Of a DNA stretch of 64,000 bases, positions 36,698 to 45,275 are shown in pieces (position 1 is the stretch's first letter; each line of letters begins with the position of its first letter). The DNA comes from Flavobacteria bacterium BBFL7 (GTDB lineage: Bacteria; Bacteroidota; Bacteroidia; Flavobacteriales; Flavobacteriaceae): NCBI GenBank assembly GCA_000153385.1, contig CH672374.1, forward strand, positions 880,958 through 944,957, read 5' to 3'. The translations under genes were made by a program, and so were the position numbers. The notes below the pieces were generated by a model. The model was not told the DNA's origin. It was given only the letters and a program-made list of their open reading frames with translations, and did no database searches.

Positions 36698-37546
36698 CTA
36701 GGAATTACAATCTCTTAATACTAGAAGCGGTAAAGTAGCTGCATTCACTATCTCAGAAATATGTGATTCAGATATCATTCGTTCTAGAAAAGATTGAGAC
36801 TTTACAGATATTGCTTGTAATTGATAATTTCTAGAGCTCAGAGATTTTTTAATAATCTTTAATGGTTCTTGATCTTTATGGAGTTCATAAATCACTGGAC
36901 TAGGCATACAAAAGTTGATAAAGGATTCTCGTTCTTCTCTATAATTTATGGGCTCTAATTGAAATCCATGATTAAAACGTATAACATTAATCGTAGAAGC
37001 AAACTTGGTAACTATTTCCAAAAAAAGTTCCTTTCCGCAAACCTTAAAAACATCATCATAATCTAATACATATTGTACGGCTGTAGGTTTATGAAATTGA
37101 TAGGCTTCTGGAATAGTAAGTATTGGACAATCAGTGTTTCTGATAACTCTTAAAGTATGTGAGCTAAATATATATTCAATGATACCATTTTTACCATCGG
37201 TACCACATATGATAAGATCAATTTGATACTTTTTTACCGCATCATTTACGGCACTGGTAAAAACATCGTAGTCTACCATAGTTTGAAAACTAAATTTTTC
37301 ACCTTTAGACCTTACAACTAATGCTTCTTTAACTTTTTGTAAGTCACTTTTATTATCATTTAATAAAGCACTTGCAATGTCGTCTTTAGGGTTTGCAACC
37401 ATCAAATCATCCATGGTGTACTCCCAAAACTTTTGCACGCTCAAAAGATGAAAATCACATGATTGCCCAGTAAAAAGCTGAAGAGCATAATCAATAGCAT
37501 TTTCAGATTTACTTGTAAAGTCTGTCAGTAATAGAATATTTTTCAT
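36698..37546 (-). CDS. Universal stress protein, tandem Usp domains (Usp6)
   Basis: A 282-residue double-Usp protein starting MKNILLLTDFTSKSENAI. The nucleotide loop CGTDGKNGIIEYIFSSH keeps GxxG but has Ser in place of the last Gly, so ATP binding may be weak. It lies 3.3 kb from the main usp block yet carries the same promoter type at 37567-37609. It is the first gene of a usp6-TSUP unit. Confidence 0.88.
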   Translation of the reverse strand: MKNILLLTDFTSKSENAIDYALQLFTGQSCDFHLLSVQKFWEYTMDDLMVANPKDDIASALLNDNKSDLQKVKEALVVRSKGEKFSFQTMVDYDVFTSAVNDAVKKYQIDLIICGTDGKNGIIEYIFSSHTLRVIRNTDCPILTIPEAYQFHKPTAVQYVLDYDDVFKVCGKELFLEIVTKFASTINVIRFNHGFQLEPINYREERESFINFCMPSPVIYELHKDQEPLKIIKKSLSSRNYQLQAISVKSQSFLERMISESHISEIVNAATLPLLVLRDCNS

Positions 37547-37566
37547 GATAATATCTTTTATCTAAC

Positions 37567-37609
37567 CAAATATAAATGTTAGATCAAGAGAAAACTATGA
37601 TATAAATCA
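37567..37609 (-). promoter_or_regulatory. CRP/FNR-type promoter of usp6-TSUP
   Basis: TGATATAAATCA (37598-37609), 23 nt, then TATATTTG on the minus strand (37567-37574), an exact -7 match. Confidence 0.74.
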
Positions 37610-37721
37610 ACTCAGAAATTGATTCAAACAATTATTCTACATGATTATCTGATTACAAAAATTATAGTCGTTAATAAAGAAATTTATTATTGTATTAATT
37701 TAATAATCCTTAAAATTGAGA

Positions 37722-39191
37722 ATGGAAAATAAAGACTACGACCTTATATGTGTTGGCGCTGGTATCATGACCGCTACTCTAGCCCTTATTACTAAAATAC
37801 TTCAACCAGAAATGCGCATTCTGATTTTAGAACGATTAGATCAAGTTGCTCAAGAAAGTAGTGCTGCATGGAATAATGCTGGAACTGGTCATAGTGCTTT
37901 GTGTGAACTTAATTATTGCCCTCAAAAAAATGATCAGGTTGATATTAGTAAGGCAATAAACATCTGTACACAATTTGAAATGTCTAAACAATTCTGGAGT
38001 TACCTGGTAGCTCAAAATCTAATCAAAGAACCTAACTCTTTTATAAATCCGGTACCTCATAATAGCTGGGTTTATGGAGCAGATAATGTTGATTATCTAG
38101 AGCGACGCTTTCACGCAATGAAAGAACATTTCATGTTTGATTCTATCGAATTCACAAGATCTATAGAGAAAATGAAGGAATGGTTTCCGTTAATCATGGA
38201 AGATCGTGATGAGAGCGATCATATGGCTGGCTCTAGAATCAATCGTGGAGCCGAAATGAACTTCGGGTCTCTAACAGAACAGCTATTTCATATCCTAGAA
38301 TCAGAATATAACGTCACCGTTTCATTTAATGAAGAGGTTCAAGATGTAGATCCAGATAAGGATATAGAATGGGACGTCATTACAAAAAATAAGATCAGTG
38401 GTGATACTAGAACTTTAAGTGCACACCATGTCTTTATAGGTGCTGGAGGCGGTAGTTTGTTACTGTTACAAAAAGTAGAAATAGACGAAAAAGAAGGCTA
38501 TGGCGGATTTCCTGTAAGTGGCGCGTGGCTGGTTTGTAAAAACCAAGAGATCATTGACCAGCATTACGGCAAGGTTTATTCTAAAGCTGGACCTAATGAT
38601 CCACCTATGAGCACGCCACATCTAGATACGAGATTTATTAATGGAAAACGCGAATTACTATTTGGTCCTTTTGCCAATTTTAGCCCTAAGTTTTTAAAAG
38701 AAGGTTCTTACCTCGATCTTTTTAAATCCATAAAGAGCGATAATATCAAACCTATGCTGGAGACCTTTTGGGATAATCTACCACTAACTCAATACTTAGT
38801 AAACCAAGTCACCATGTCCTTTGATGACCGCATGAATGACTTGCGCAAGTTCTATAAAAATGCAAAGAATGAAGACTGGGAATACCTAGTTGCTGGACAA
38901 CGCGTTCAAATCATTAAAAAAGATGAGTTTGAAGGCGGACAACTGCAGTTTGGCACTGAAGTCATTGCCAGTAAAGATGGTAGCATTACATGCTTACTAG
39001 GCGCTTCTCCTGGAGCATCTACCGCTGTAAAAATAATGCTAGACGTGATTGAAAAAGCTTTTCCAGAACTGGTCGAAAATTCTGAAACCTTAAACAAACT
39101 ACAAAAAATGATTCCTTTTTATAAAACTGAGGTTACTAAAGAATTGTTTGAAAAGGAATTGAAGAAATCTAAGGAGTTGCTGGAGTTGTAG
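37722..39191 (+). CDS. mqo: Malate:quinone oxidoreductase
   Basis: A 489-residue membrane-associated FAD enzyme: FAD loop DLICVGAGIMTATLA, SSAAWNNAGTGHSALCELNY, the Mqo-typical FVGAGG-like VFIGAGGGSLLLLQ, GYGGFPVSGAW and LLGASPGASTAVKIMLD. It oxidises malate to oxaloacetate and passes electrons to menaquinone, replacing or complementing malate dehydrogenase. ATG 37722 is preferred; a TTG six bases upstream is also in frame. Confidence 0.96.
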   Translation: MENKDYDLICVGAGIMTATLALITKILQPEMRILILERLDQVAQESSAAWNNAGTGHSALCELNYCPQKNDQVDISKAINICTQFEMSKQFWSYLVAQNLIKEPNSFINPVPHNSWVYGADNVDYLERRFHAMKEHFMFDSIEFTRSIEKMKEWFPLIMEDRDESDHMAGSRINRGAEMNFGSLTEQLFHILESEYNVTVSFNEEVQDVDPDKDIEWDVITKNKISGDTRTLSAHHVFIGAGGGSLLLLQKVEIDEKEGYGGFPVSGAWLVCKNQEIIDQHYGKVYSKAGPNDPPMSTPHLDTRFINGKRELLFGPFANFSPKFLKEGSYLDLFKSIKSDNIKPMLETFWDNLPLTQYLVNQVTMSFDDRMNDLRKFYKNAKNEDWEYLVAGQRVQIIKKDEFEGGQLQFGTEVIASKDGSITCLLGASPGASTAVKIMLDVIEKAFPELVENSETLNKLQKMIPFYKTEVTKELFEKELKKSKELLEL

Positions 39192-39214
39192 TATTATGAA
39201 TAAAAATCTCTTAT

Positions 39215-39252
39215 TGAATGTCGCGCACGTTTGCAGCGCGAGCGACGTGGTT
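39215..39252. repeat. Short GC-rich imperfect hairpin region
   Basis: A GC-rich island between mqo and the 39271 gene with GTCGC...GCGAC arms (39220-39224 / 39242-39246) and nested CACGT/ACGTG. It contrasts with the AT-rich surroundings. It may be a terminator or a dispersed repeat; only one copy is seen here. Confidence 0.35.
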
Positions 39253-39270
39253 AGTAATTTACTTACGTTA

Positions 39271-39645
39271 TCAAATATTTCCTCTCCAAATCTCCAACAC
39301 TTCTGAAGTATTCTTGTTCAATACTACATTGTAAGTTTTACAACGCGCGCGTTTTTCGTTTTTATTACACGTTGAAAGTTGAACTAACCAAACTCGATCC
39401 TCGTTTAGAGATTTTATTGTGAAATTCTCAAATTCAGACAAATCATATTTATAACGAATCTCCCAAATTAATAAGGCCATTTTTTTAGCACTTTCTTCAG
39501 TCGGGAGAATATCAGTATTATACCTAGTAATTATCTCAACTTTTTCGTCAAATCGGTTTCTATGATGCAAAAAATTTTGAGAACTACAAGCAACAAAAAT
39601 GTAACAAATTGAACATACGATAATCACAAATCTTAATCTCAACAC
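39271..39645 (-). CDS. Small lipoprotein of unknown function
   Basis: A 124-residue protein with a lipoprotein signal (FVIIVCSICYIFVACSSQ). The mature part includes EESAKKMALLIWEIRYKYDL and WLVQLSTCNKNEKRARC, resembling small NTF2-like or YbbC/DUF-type exported proteins where a residue set is evaluated per gene (SAKKMALLIWEIRYG-like). It is followed or preceded by a small membrane protein in the same orientation. No function is assigned. Confidence 0.65.
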   Translation of the reverse strand: MLRLRFVIIVCSICYIFVACSSQNFLHHRNRFDEKVEIITRYNTDILPTEESAKKMALLIWEIRYKYDLSEFENFTIKSLNEDRVWLVQLSTCNKNEKRARCKTYNVVLNKNTSEVLEIWRGNI

Positions 39646-39656
39646 TTTTGACTGTT

Positions 39657-39923
39657 TTATTGTTTTTGAATTTTAAAAAAAGTTAACACCACTATAGCAA
39701 AAACACTAACCAATATAAAATCAAACACTTGTAAATATAGAATTAAGAACAAACCAGATATAATAAACATGATAATGTAATTATCAATTACTAATTTATG
39801 GGTAGAATTCAAATTAATGAAAGTTATTCTATCGTCAAAAAAAGTTGAATATTTCATAATTCTGTACATCAGTAATATGATAAAAAAGATTCCTACACCA
39901 TAATATAAAAACGACTCATTCAT
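39657..39923 (-). CDS. Small integral membrane protein, unknown
   Basis: An 88-residue protein from ATG 39923 (MNESFLYYGVGIFFIILLM). It has three hydrophobic stretches (8-20, 55-70, 72-85 approx.). It lies between the 39941 gene and a small lipoprotein gene, all on the minus strand and closely spaced. I recognise no family. Confidence 0.55.
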   Translation of the reverse strand: MNESFLYYGVGIFFIILLMYRIMKYSTFFDDRITFINLNSTHKLVIDNYIIMFIISGLFLILYLQVFDFILVSVFAIVVLTFFKIQKQ

Positions 39924-39940
39924 ACAAAGTAATCCTTTAA

Positions 39941-41209
39941 TCAAGTCTTCTGCTTCTTCTTTCTAGCTGCTGGGAATAATACGTTGTTTAATATCAAACG
40001 ATATCCTGGCGAGTTAGGATGCAGGCTCAACTCTGTAGGTGGATCTCCTACTCTATGCTGGTAATCTTCTGGATCGTGACCACCGTAAAAGGTAAAGAAT
40101 CCTTTACCTCGTATACCATGAATGTATTTTGCTTCTTTGTTAGATCTATTTTCTCCTAGAACGAGAACATTTTTCTTCACCTCATCACGATCGTAACTAG
40201 TCGTTTGTCCCATAAATCCTTTTACGAGACTGGTGTGATTTTGATTCAACATCGTTGGGATAGGATCCCATTTTGCGCTGAAATCCATTAAAGAAAAGTA
40301 ATCCAATTCTTTTTTAATACCGCGCTTTTGCGTCATGTCTATAGAGCTGAATTCATACACATTAGGTGAACGTTCTAAGGTAAAATCTGTAAAAGCAAAG
40401 GTCTTTGTGTAATCAATTTTAGTTTGATATGCCGCTTCACTAGCATCACCGTCAAACATAGGCTCAGCGATATCAACACCTTCGGCGGCAAGTGCAATAT
40501 CAAAGCTGTCTGTAGCACTACACATCGCAAACATAAAGCCACCACCGACTACATAATCACGTATTTTAAGTGCTACGTCACGTTTTGCCTCACTTACTTT
40601 ATCGTATCCCAGTTTTGCAGCGCGCTCTTCGGCTTCCTTTTTTTCTTGAATGTACCAGGCTGCTGTTTTAAAGCTTCTGTAAAATTTACCATATTGACCT
40701 GTAAAATCTTCATGGTGCAAGTGCAGCCAGTCGTAAAGTAATAGCTCGTCTGCCAGGACTTCTTCATCATAGACCTTTGTATAAGGAATCTCTGCATAGG
40801 TAAGTACCATCGTTACCGCATCATCCCATGGCAACTTTCCGGTAGGTGTATACACGGCTATTTTAGGTGCTTTTTCTAGCAATACTTCTTGCATGTTTTG
40901 AGATGGACTAGCAATAAGAGCAAGTATATCGCTCACTTCACTTTCTGTCATTTCTTCATAACTCACGCCGCGTACGATTAATTCTTTCTTTATTTCATCA
41001 ACATTGGGCATTAAAAAAGAGCCACCACGATAGTTCAATAACCATTTTACTTTGGTCCCTCGACTGAGTACCCAATAGGAAACTCCATAGGCTTTTAAGT
41101 GATCGTTTTGCGTGTCTGCATCCATAGGAACAAATAAATATTGTCCCATTGCCATTGGTGCCCATAGTGCTAGAAAAGCGTATAATAGAAATTTCTTAAA
41201 CATAAACAT
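39941..41209 (-). CDS. Secreted flavobacterial protein often labelled asparagine synthetase B-like
   Basis: A 422-residue protein from ATG 41209 with a signal peptide (MFMFKKFLLYAFLALWAPMAMGQ). The mature part has YLFVPMDADTQNDHLKAYGV, KIAVYTPTGKLPWDDAV, GGGFMFAMCSATDSFDIALA and GKGFFTFYGGHDPEDYQHRVGDPP. The last resembles a glutamine-amidotransferase-like or ThuA-like fold with possible Cys/His residues. Databases commonly call this family asparagine synthetase B, but it has no ATP-pyrophosphatase domain, and export rules against that role. The longer in-frame start at 41290 runs through a palindrome (41241-41256) and is rejected. Confidence 0.75.
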   Translation of the reverse strand: MFMFKKFLLYAFLALWAPMAMGQYLFVPMDADTQNDHLKAYGVSYWVLSRGTKVKWLLNYRGGSFLMPNVDEIKKELIVRGVSYEEMTESEVSDILALIASPSQNMQEVLLEKAPKIAVYTPTGKLPWDDAVTMVLTYAEIPYTKVYDEEVLADELLLYDWLHLHHEDFTGQYGKFYRSFKTAAWYIQEKKEAEERAAKLGYDKVSEAKRDVALKIRDYVVGGGFMFAMCSATDSFDIALAAEGVDIAEPMFDGDASEAAYQTKIDYTKTFAFTDFTLERSPNVYEFSSIDMTQKRGIKKELDYFSLMDFSAKWDPIPTMLNQNHTSLVKGFMGQTTSYDRDEVKKNVLVLGENRSNKEAKYIHGIRGKGFFTFYGGHDPEDYQHRVGDPPTELSLHPNSPGYRLILNNVLFPAARKKKQKT

Positions 41210-41240
41210 GTGTTCTTTTGAGCTGTGAGATGGTTCATTA

Positions 41241-41256
41241 CGCTTTCGCGAAAGCG
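41241..41256. repeat. CGCTTTCGCGAAAGCG palindrome upstream of the 41209 start
   Basis: Exact copy in the short leader of the secreted-protein gene, 32 bp before its ATG at 41209. A longer reading of that gene would translate it as TLSRKRN, unlike the signal peptide. Confidence 0.9.
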
Positions 41257-41363
41257 TAAACCCAATCATCAACATCATAAAAAATGCCATACTATGGCTC
41301 GATGGCTAAGATAGCAAAGAACGCAGTAGTTATAGAAAAAAGTATATGCTTTTTAAAGATGAC

Positions 41364-42914
41364 CTAGAAAGGCACCTCATCATCTGGACTCGCAGGAAAA
41401 TCACCAAAGGCGTCTTGAGCACTAGGTAAACTTCTAGGATCAAGTCCATCTGGTCTGTTAGTATCATCGTTTGCCGCATTCATCTTAGAACCAAATTCAT
41501 ATGGCGTCGAGAAATCATCAAGATTATCAAACTTACCAAACTGCCCAAGAAATTTAAGACGTATCGCATCTGTCGCACCATTACGGTGTTTTGCAACGAT
41601 AAATTCGGCTTGATTTGCGGTTGGGCTGCGATCATCATCATCCCATTCTTCAAGGTTATAATACTCTGGTCTATAGATAAAGGATACAATATCTGCATCT
41701 TGCTCGATTGCTCCAGATTCACGCAGGTCAGACAGTAAAGGTCTTTTACTACCACCACGAGTCTCTACCGCACGCGATAGCTGTGATAGTGCAATTACAG
41801 GAACACTCAGTTCTTTTGCCAGTGCTTTAAGATTACGAGAAATGGTGGATATTTCCTGTTCACGGTTACCACCTTTTGCACCTGTCTGTGCAGTCATTAA
41901 CTGTAAGTAATCAATCATGATTAACTTAATACCATGCTGTGAAGCCAGACGTCTACACTTTGCACGCAAGTCAAAAATGGATAATGATGGTGTATCATCT
42001 ATGAAAATAGGTGCTCGCTCTAGATCTTTTACTTTAACGTTAAGCTGTTCCCATTCAAAGGGCTCAAGCTTACCGGTTCTTAACTTTTCACTACTCAATC
42101 CGGTTTCTGAAGATATCAAACGAGTGATCAATTGTACAGAACTCATCTCTAGTGAGAAGAATGCTACTGGTATATTAGATCCTACAGCCACGTTACGTGC
42201 CATAGAAAGTGTAAAAGCCGTTTTTCCCATACCAGGACGTGCAGCGATAATAATTAAATCACTAGGCTGCCATCCAGATGTTAAACGATCAAGATCTGTA
42301 AATCCAGTAGGGATACCACTTAATCCATCACGGTTTGCGATATCTTCAATACGCTGCTTTGCCTGTTTTACCAGATCCATTGCAGACTCTGTACTCTTTC
42401 TAATATTTCCTTGAGTTACCTCATACAGTTTAGATTCTGCCTTATCTAGTAGGTCAAAAACGTCTGTCGACTCTTCATAGGAATCTGAAATAATCTCTGT
42501 GGATAGTTTAATCAAACTACGCTGAATAAACTTTTGCTGTATAATTCTAGCGTGAAATTCTATGTGTGCCGTTGAACTTACTAGCTGTGACAATTGGACA
42601 AGATAATGGTCACCACCAGCGGCTTCACTTTTCTCATCTTTACGCAATTGAGCACTAACGGTTAATAAGTCGACTGGACTACCGCTTTTAAACAGTTTAT
42701 CAATAGCATCAAAGATGTATTGATGGGATTTTTGATAGAAAACCTCAGGTGTTAACAGGTCAATAACCTCATCTACACCTTTACCATCAATCATCAACGC
42801 TCCTAGAACAACTTTCTCTAAATCAATAGCTTGTGGCGGTATCTTTCCTCTCTCAAGAGGAACGACCATGCTATTGTCTGTTTTAGATGCGGCTAATGAC
42901 TGAATTTTTTCCAT
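41364..42914 (-). CDS. dnaB: Replicative DNA helicase
   Basis: A 516-residue hexameric helicase. An N-terminal DnaG-interacting domain (PPQAIDLEKVVLGALMID) precedes the RecA-like motor with Walker A IIAARPGMGKTAFTLS, Walker B IKLIMIDYLQLM and IALSQLSRAVETR, and the C-terminal FIVAKHRNG. It unwinds DNA at the replication fork. On the minus strand a TACTTTTG -7-like box (42920-42927) sits just 5 bp before the ATG. Confidence 0.97.
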   Translation of the reverse strand: MEKIQSLAASKTDNSMVVPLERGKIPPQAIDLEKVVLGALMIDGKGVDEVIDLLTPEVFYQKSHQYIFDAIDKLFKSGSPVDLLTVSAQLRKDEKSEAAGGDHYLVQLSQLVSSTAHIEFHARIIQQKFIQRSLIKLSTEIISDSYEESTDVFDLLDKAESKLYEVTQGNIRKSTESAMDLVKQAKQRIEDIANRDGLSGIPTGFTDLDRLTSGWQPSDLIIIAARPGMGKTAFTLSMARNVAVGSNIPVAFFSLEMSSVQLITRLISSETGLSSEKLRTGKLEPFEWEQLNVKVKDLERAPIFIDDTPSLSIFDLRAKCRRLASQHGIKLIMIDYLQLMTAQTGAKGGNREQEISTISRNLKALAKELSVPVIALSQLSRAVETRGGSKRPLLSDLRESGAIEQDADIVSFIYRPEYYNLEEWDDDDRSPTANQAEFIVAKHRNGATDAIRLKFLGQFGKFDNLDDFSTPYEFGSKMNAANDDTNRPDGLDPRSLPSAQDAFGDFPASPDDEVPF

Positions 42915-43254
42915 AGGTTCAAAAGTAGTGCTTTAAAGGTGTTTATTACGTATAGGGATGTCACACGGTAGTTAACAAATTAACTATTTGTTATGATGAC
43001 AACATGTTGATAACTGTGATTTTTTTTTGATTGTATTGTAAATCAATAGGCGACAAAAATCGCGCCTAAATTTGAAACAAAAATAAGGTCGTTGATAAGT
43101 TTTACCTCGCGATTTCCCCTACTTTTTCAAAGAAATTTCTTTGTTGCCTGAGGATAAACTAGATGTAAAAAAAATTAGTTAAAAGCACTAACAAGCAATA
43201 AAAAATCCCTAGACCTATTGGTTTAGGGATTTTAAATATATAATGTTAATAGGC
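42915..43254. other. Intergenic region between accA and dnaB
   Basis: 340 bp without a gene. It contains the accA terminator (43202-43234), a 16-bp perfect palindrome CAAAGAAATTTCTTTG (43128-43143), a small AGGCG...CGCCT hairpin (43049-43070) and the presumed dnaB promoter next to its ATG. A small RNA is possible but not demonstrable. Confidence 0.6.
43202..43234 (-). terminator. Terminator of accA
   Basis: AAAATCCCTA...TAGGGATTTT stem with inner GACC/GGTT pairing and a TATT loop. The minus strand continues into T-rich sequence. It lies 21 bp after the accA stop. Confidence 0.82.
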
Positions 43255-44208
43255 TTACTCTTTGTAAACACCCATATTACAATATTTATCCATACGTTGT
43301 TCTACAAGCTCAGGAGCTTCTAAAACTTTTAATTCTTCATAATGACGCAATATACATGCACTTACTGCTTTAAAAGTATCAGGTCTATTGGTATGCGCGC
43401 CACCTACTGGTTCTTTGAGGATCTCATCAACCAGTTTCATTTTCTTCATATCAGTTGCAGTAAGCTTTAACGCATCTGCAGCTTGTTCTTTAAATTCCCA
43501 GCTGCGCCACAAAATAGAAGAACAAGATTCTGGTGAAATCACAGAGTACCAAGTGTTTTCAAGCATAATTACTCGATCACCTACACCTATACCTAGTGCT
43601 CCACCACTTGCTCCTTCACCTATGATCATTACAATGATAGGCACTTTTAAACGAGTCATTTCTAGAATATTACGAGCAATAGCTTCACCTTGTCCACGTT
43701 CTTCAGCTTCTAGTCCTGGATATGCACCTGGTGTGTCAATAAGACATACTACAGGAACACCAAATTTCTCGGCACTTTTCATAAGACGTAAAGCCTTACG
43801 ATATCCCTCAGGATTTGCCATACCAAAATTGCGATACTGACGTGTCTTTGTATTAAATCCTTTTTGCTGACCGATGAACATAAAGCTCTGGTCGCCTATT
43901 TTACCTAGTCCACCTATCATCGCTTTATCATCCTTTACTCCACGATCACCGTGCAGCTCTAGCCATGTGTCACCACAAATTGCTTTGATATAATCTAATG
44001 TATAAGGACGAGCAGGATGACGTGACATTTGCACACGTTGCCATGGCGTTAAATTGCCATAAATCTCTTTGCGAGTCGCTTTTAATTTTTTCTCTATTTG
44101 TTTACAGGTTGCGGTAACGTCTACTTCGCTATCACTTCCTATAGCCAGCGTTTGCTGGTATTTTTCTTCAAGTTCCTTGATAGGTAATTCAAAATCAAGA
44201 TATTCCAT
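43255..44208 (-). CDS. accA: Acetyl-CoA carboxylase carboxyltransferase subunit alpha
   Basis: A 317-residue protein from ATG 44208 ([17 protein letters not shown]), the family start; an upstream in-frame start adds 20 non-conserved residues. Motifs are [73 protein letters not shown] and [11 protein letters not shown]. Together with AccD it moves CO2 from carboxybiotin to acetyl-CoA for fatty-acid synthesis. Confidence 0.96.
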   Translation of the reverse strand: MEYLDFELPIKELEEKYQQTLAIGSDSEVDVTATCKQIEKKLKATRKEIYGNLTPWQRVQMSRHPARPYTLDYIKAICGDTWLELHGDRGVKDDKAMIGGLGKIGDQSFMFIGQQKGFNTKTRQYRNFGMANPEGYRKALRLMKSAEKFGVPVVCLIDTPGAYPGLEAEERGQGEAIARNILEMTRLKVPIIVMIIGEGASGGALGIGVGDRVIMLENTWYSVISPESCSSILWRSWEFKEQAADALKLTATDMKKMKLVDEILKEPVGGAHTNRPDTFKAVSACILRHYEELKVLEAPELVEQRMDKYCNMGVYKE

Positions 44209-44375
44209 AAACTTAGGGTTGTTCTTGTTAGGAAGACAAATATAATAGATTCTTTTAAGCGATAGCACCTCAATAGTATAAGATATTAAGAGGTTTTATT
44301 TTATTCCCTTTCGCGAAAGCGAGATGAAACAGCTCTTTAACTTTTAAAATAATTATTGAGCTATTAATGCTTCTA

Positions 44376-45275
44376 CTATTTGCGCTGTAAACGTGTCTTT
44401 ATAAAGCCATTAAGTACTATAACCACTAGAATAACAACAGCACCTATGTAGAACTGTGGCGTCATTTGTTCTGCATCACCCAATATGAAAAACGCTAATA
44501 ATATTCCATATACAGGTTCTAGATTTGTGGTAAGCATGACGGTATAGGCACTTAAGTACTTCATCACTTTTACACTAGCGATAAAAGCATAAGCAGTACA
44601 TACAGATGCTAATATTCCCATCCACAACCAGTCATCACCAGTCAATTGTTGTGGTCCAACAAAGTCAAATTGTGGGAGCGCAAAAAATAAGGATAGTAAT
44701 ACTACACCACTTAATAATTCATAAAACGATATCATTGATGGTGGATGCTCTTTTGCAAAAGTGACATTCATGATCGAGAATGTAGCGCTCAAAAAAGCAC
44801 TGATTAATCCTAGCACCATTCCCATAATATATTCTGTCTCTACTTGAAAAATATAATACAAGGCACCTATAATCACCATACCAAATACGAGTTCATACCA
44901 CACCAATTTTTTAGGCGTGAACAGCGGTTCTAGTAAGGCTGTGAAGAAAGCTCCTGTACTCATCATCGCAAGAGTAACAGACACATTAGACGCTTTTATC
45001 GCTCCAAAAAATGTAATCCAGTGCAAGGCGATAACCATACCTGCAAGACAAATGGATAATACACGCTTGCGCGGTAACTTATGAACTCCCGTAAATTGAA
45101 ACGGAATCTTTTTCACCTTCATGTAGATCACAATCATAATGACAGCTAGCACCATGCGCCACCAAACTAGCGGCACAGATTCTATCGAAATGAGTGCACC
45201 TAATACAGCGGTAAAACCCCAAATGAAAACTATAAAATGAAGATGGAGATAATTAAATAATCTATCGTCGCGCAT
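44376..45275 (-). CDS. EamA/DMT-family membrane transporter
   Basis: A 299-residue protein with about ten hydrophobic helices and the duplicated EamA pattern (VFIWGFTAVLGALISIESVPLVWWR in the first half, ISFYELLSGVVLLSLFF and a terminal EPVYGILLAFFILGD in the second). It exports metabolites of unknown identity. Its start overlaps the end of the lptF/G-type gene by 14 bp, so it belongs to the tgt operon. Confidence 0.9.
   Translation of the reverse strand: MRDDRLFNYLHLHFIVFIWGFTAVLGALISIESVPLVWWRMVLAVIMIVIYMKVKKIPFQFTGVHKLPRKRVLSICLAGMVIALHWITFFGAIKASNVSVTLAMMSTGAFFTALLEPLFTPKKLVWYELVFGMVIIGALYYIFQVETEYIMGMVLGLISAFLSATFSIMNVTFAKEHPPSMISFYELLSGVVLLSLFFALPQFDFVGPQQLTGDDWLWMGILASVCTAYAFIASVKVMKYLSAYTVMLTTNLEPVYGILLAFFILGDAEQMTPQFYIGAVVILVVIVLNGFIKTRLQRK

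Noticed and set aside
37620-37715. CRP/FNR-like site for mqo
   Set aside because: TGATTATCTGAT is a direct, not inverted, repeat and has no -7 box at the right spacing.
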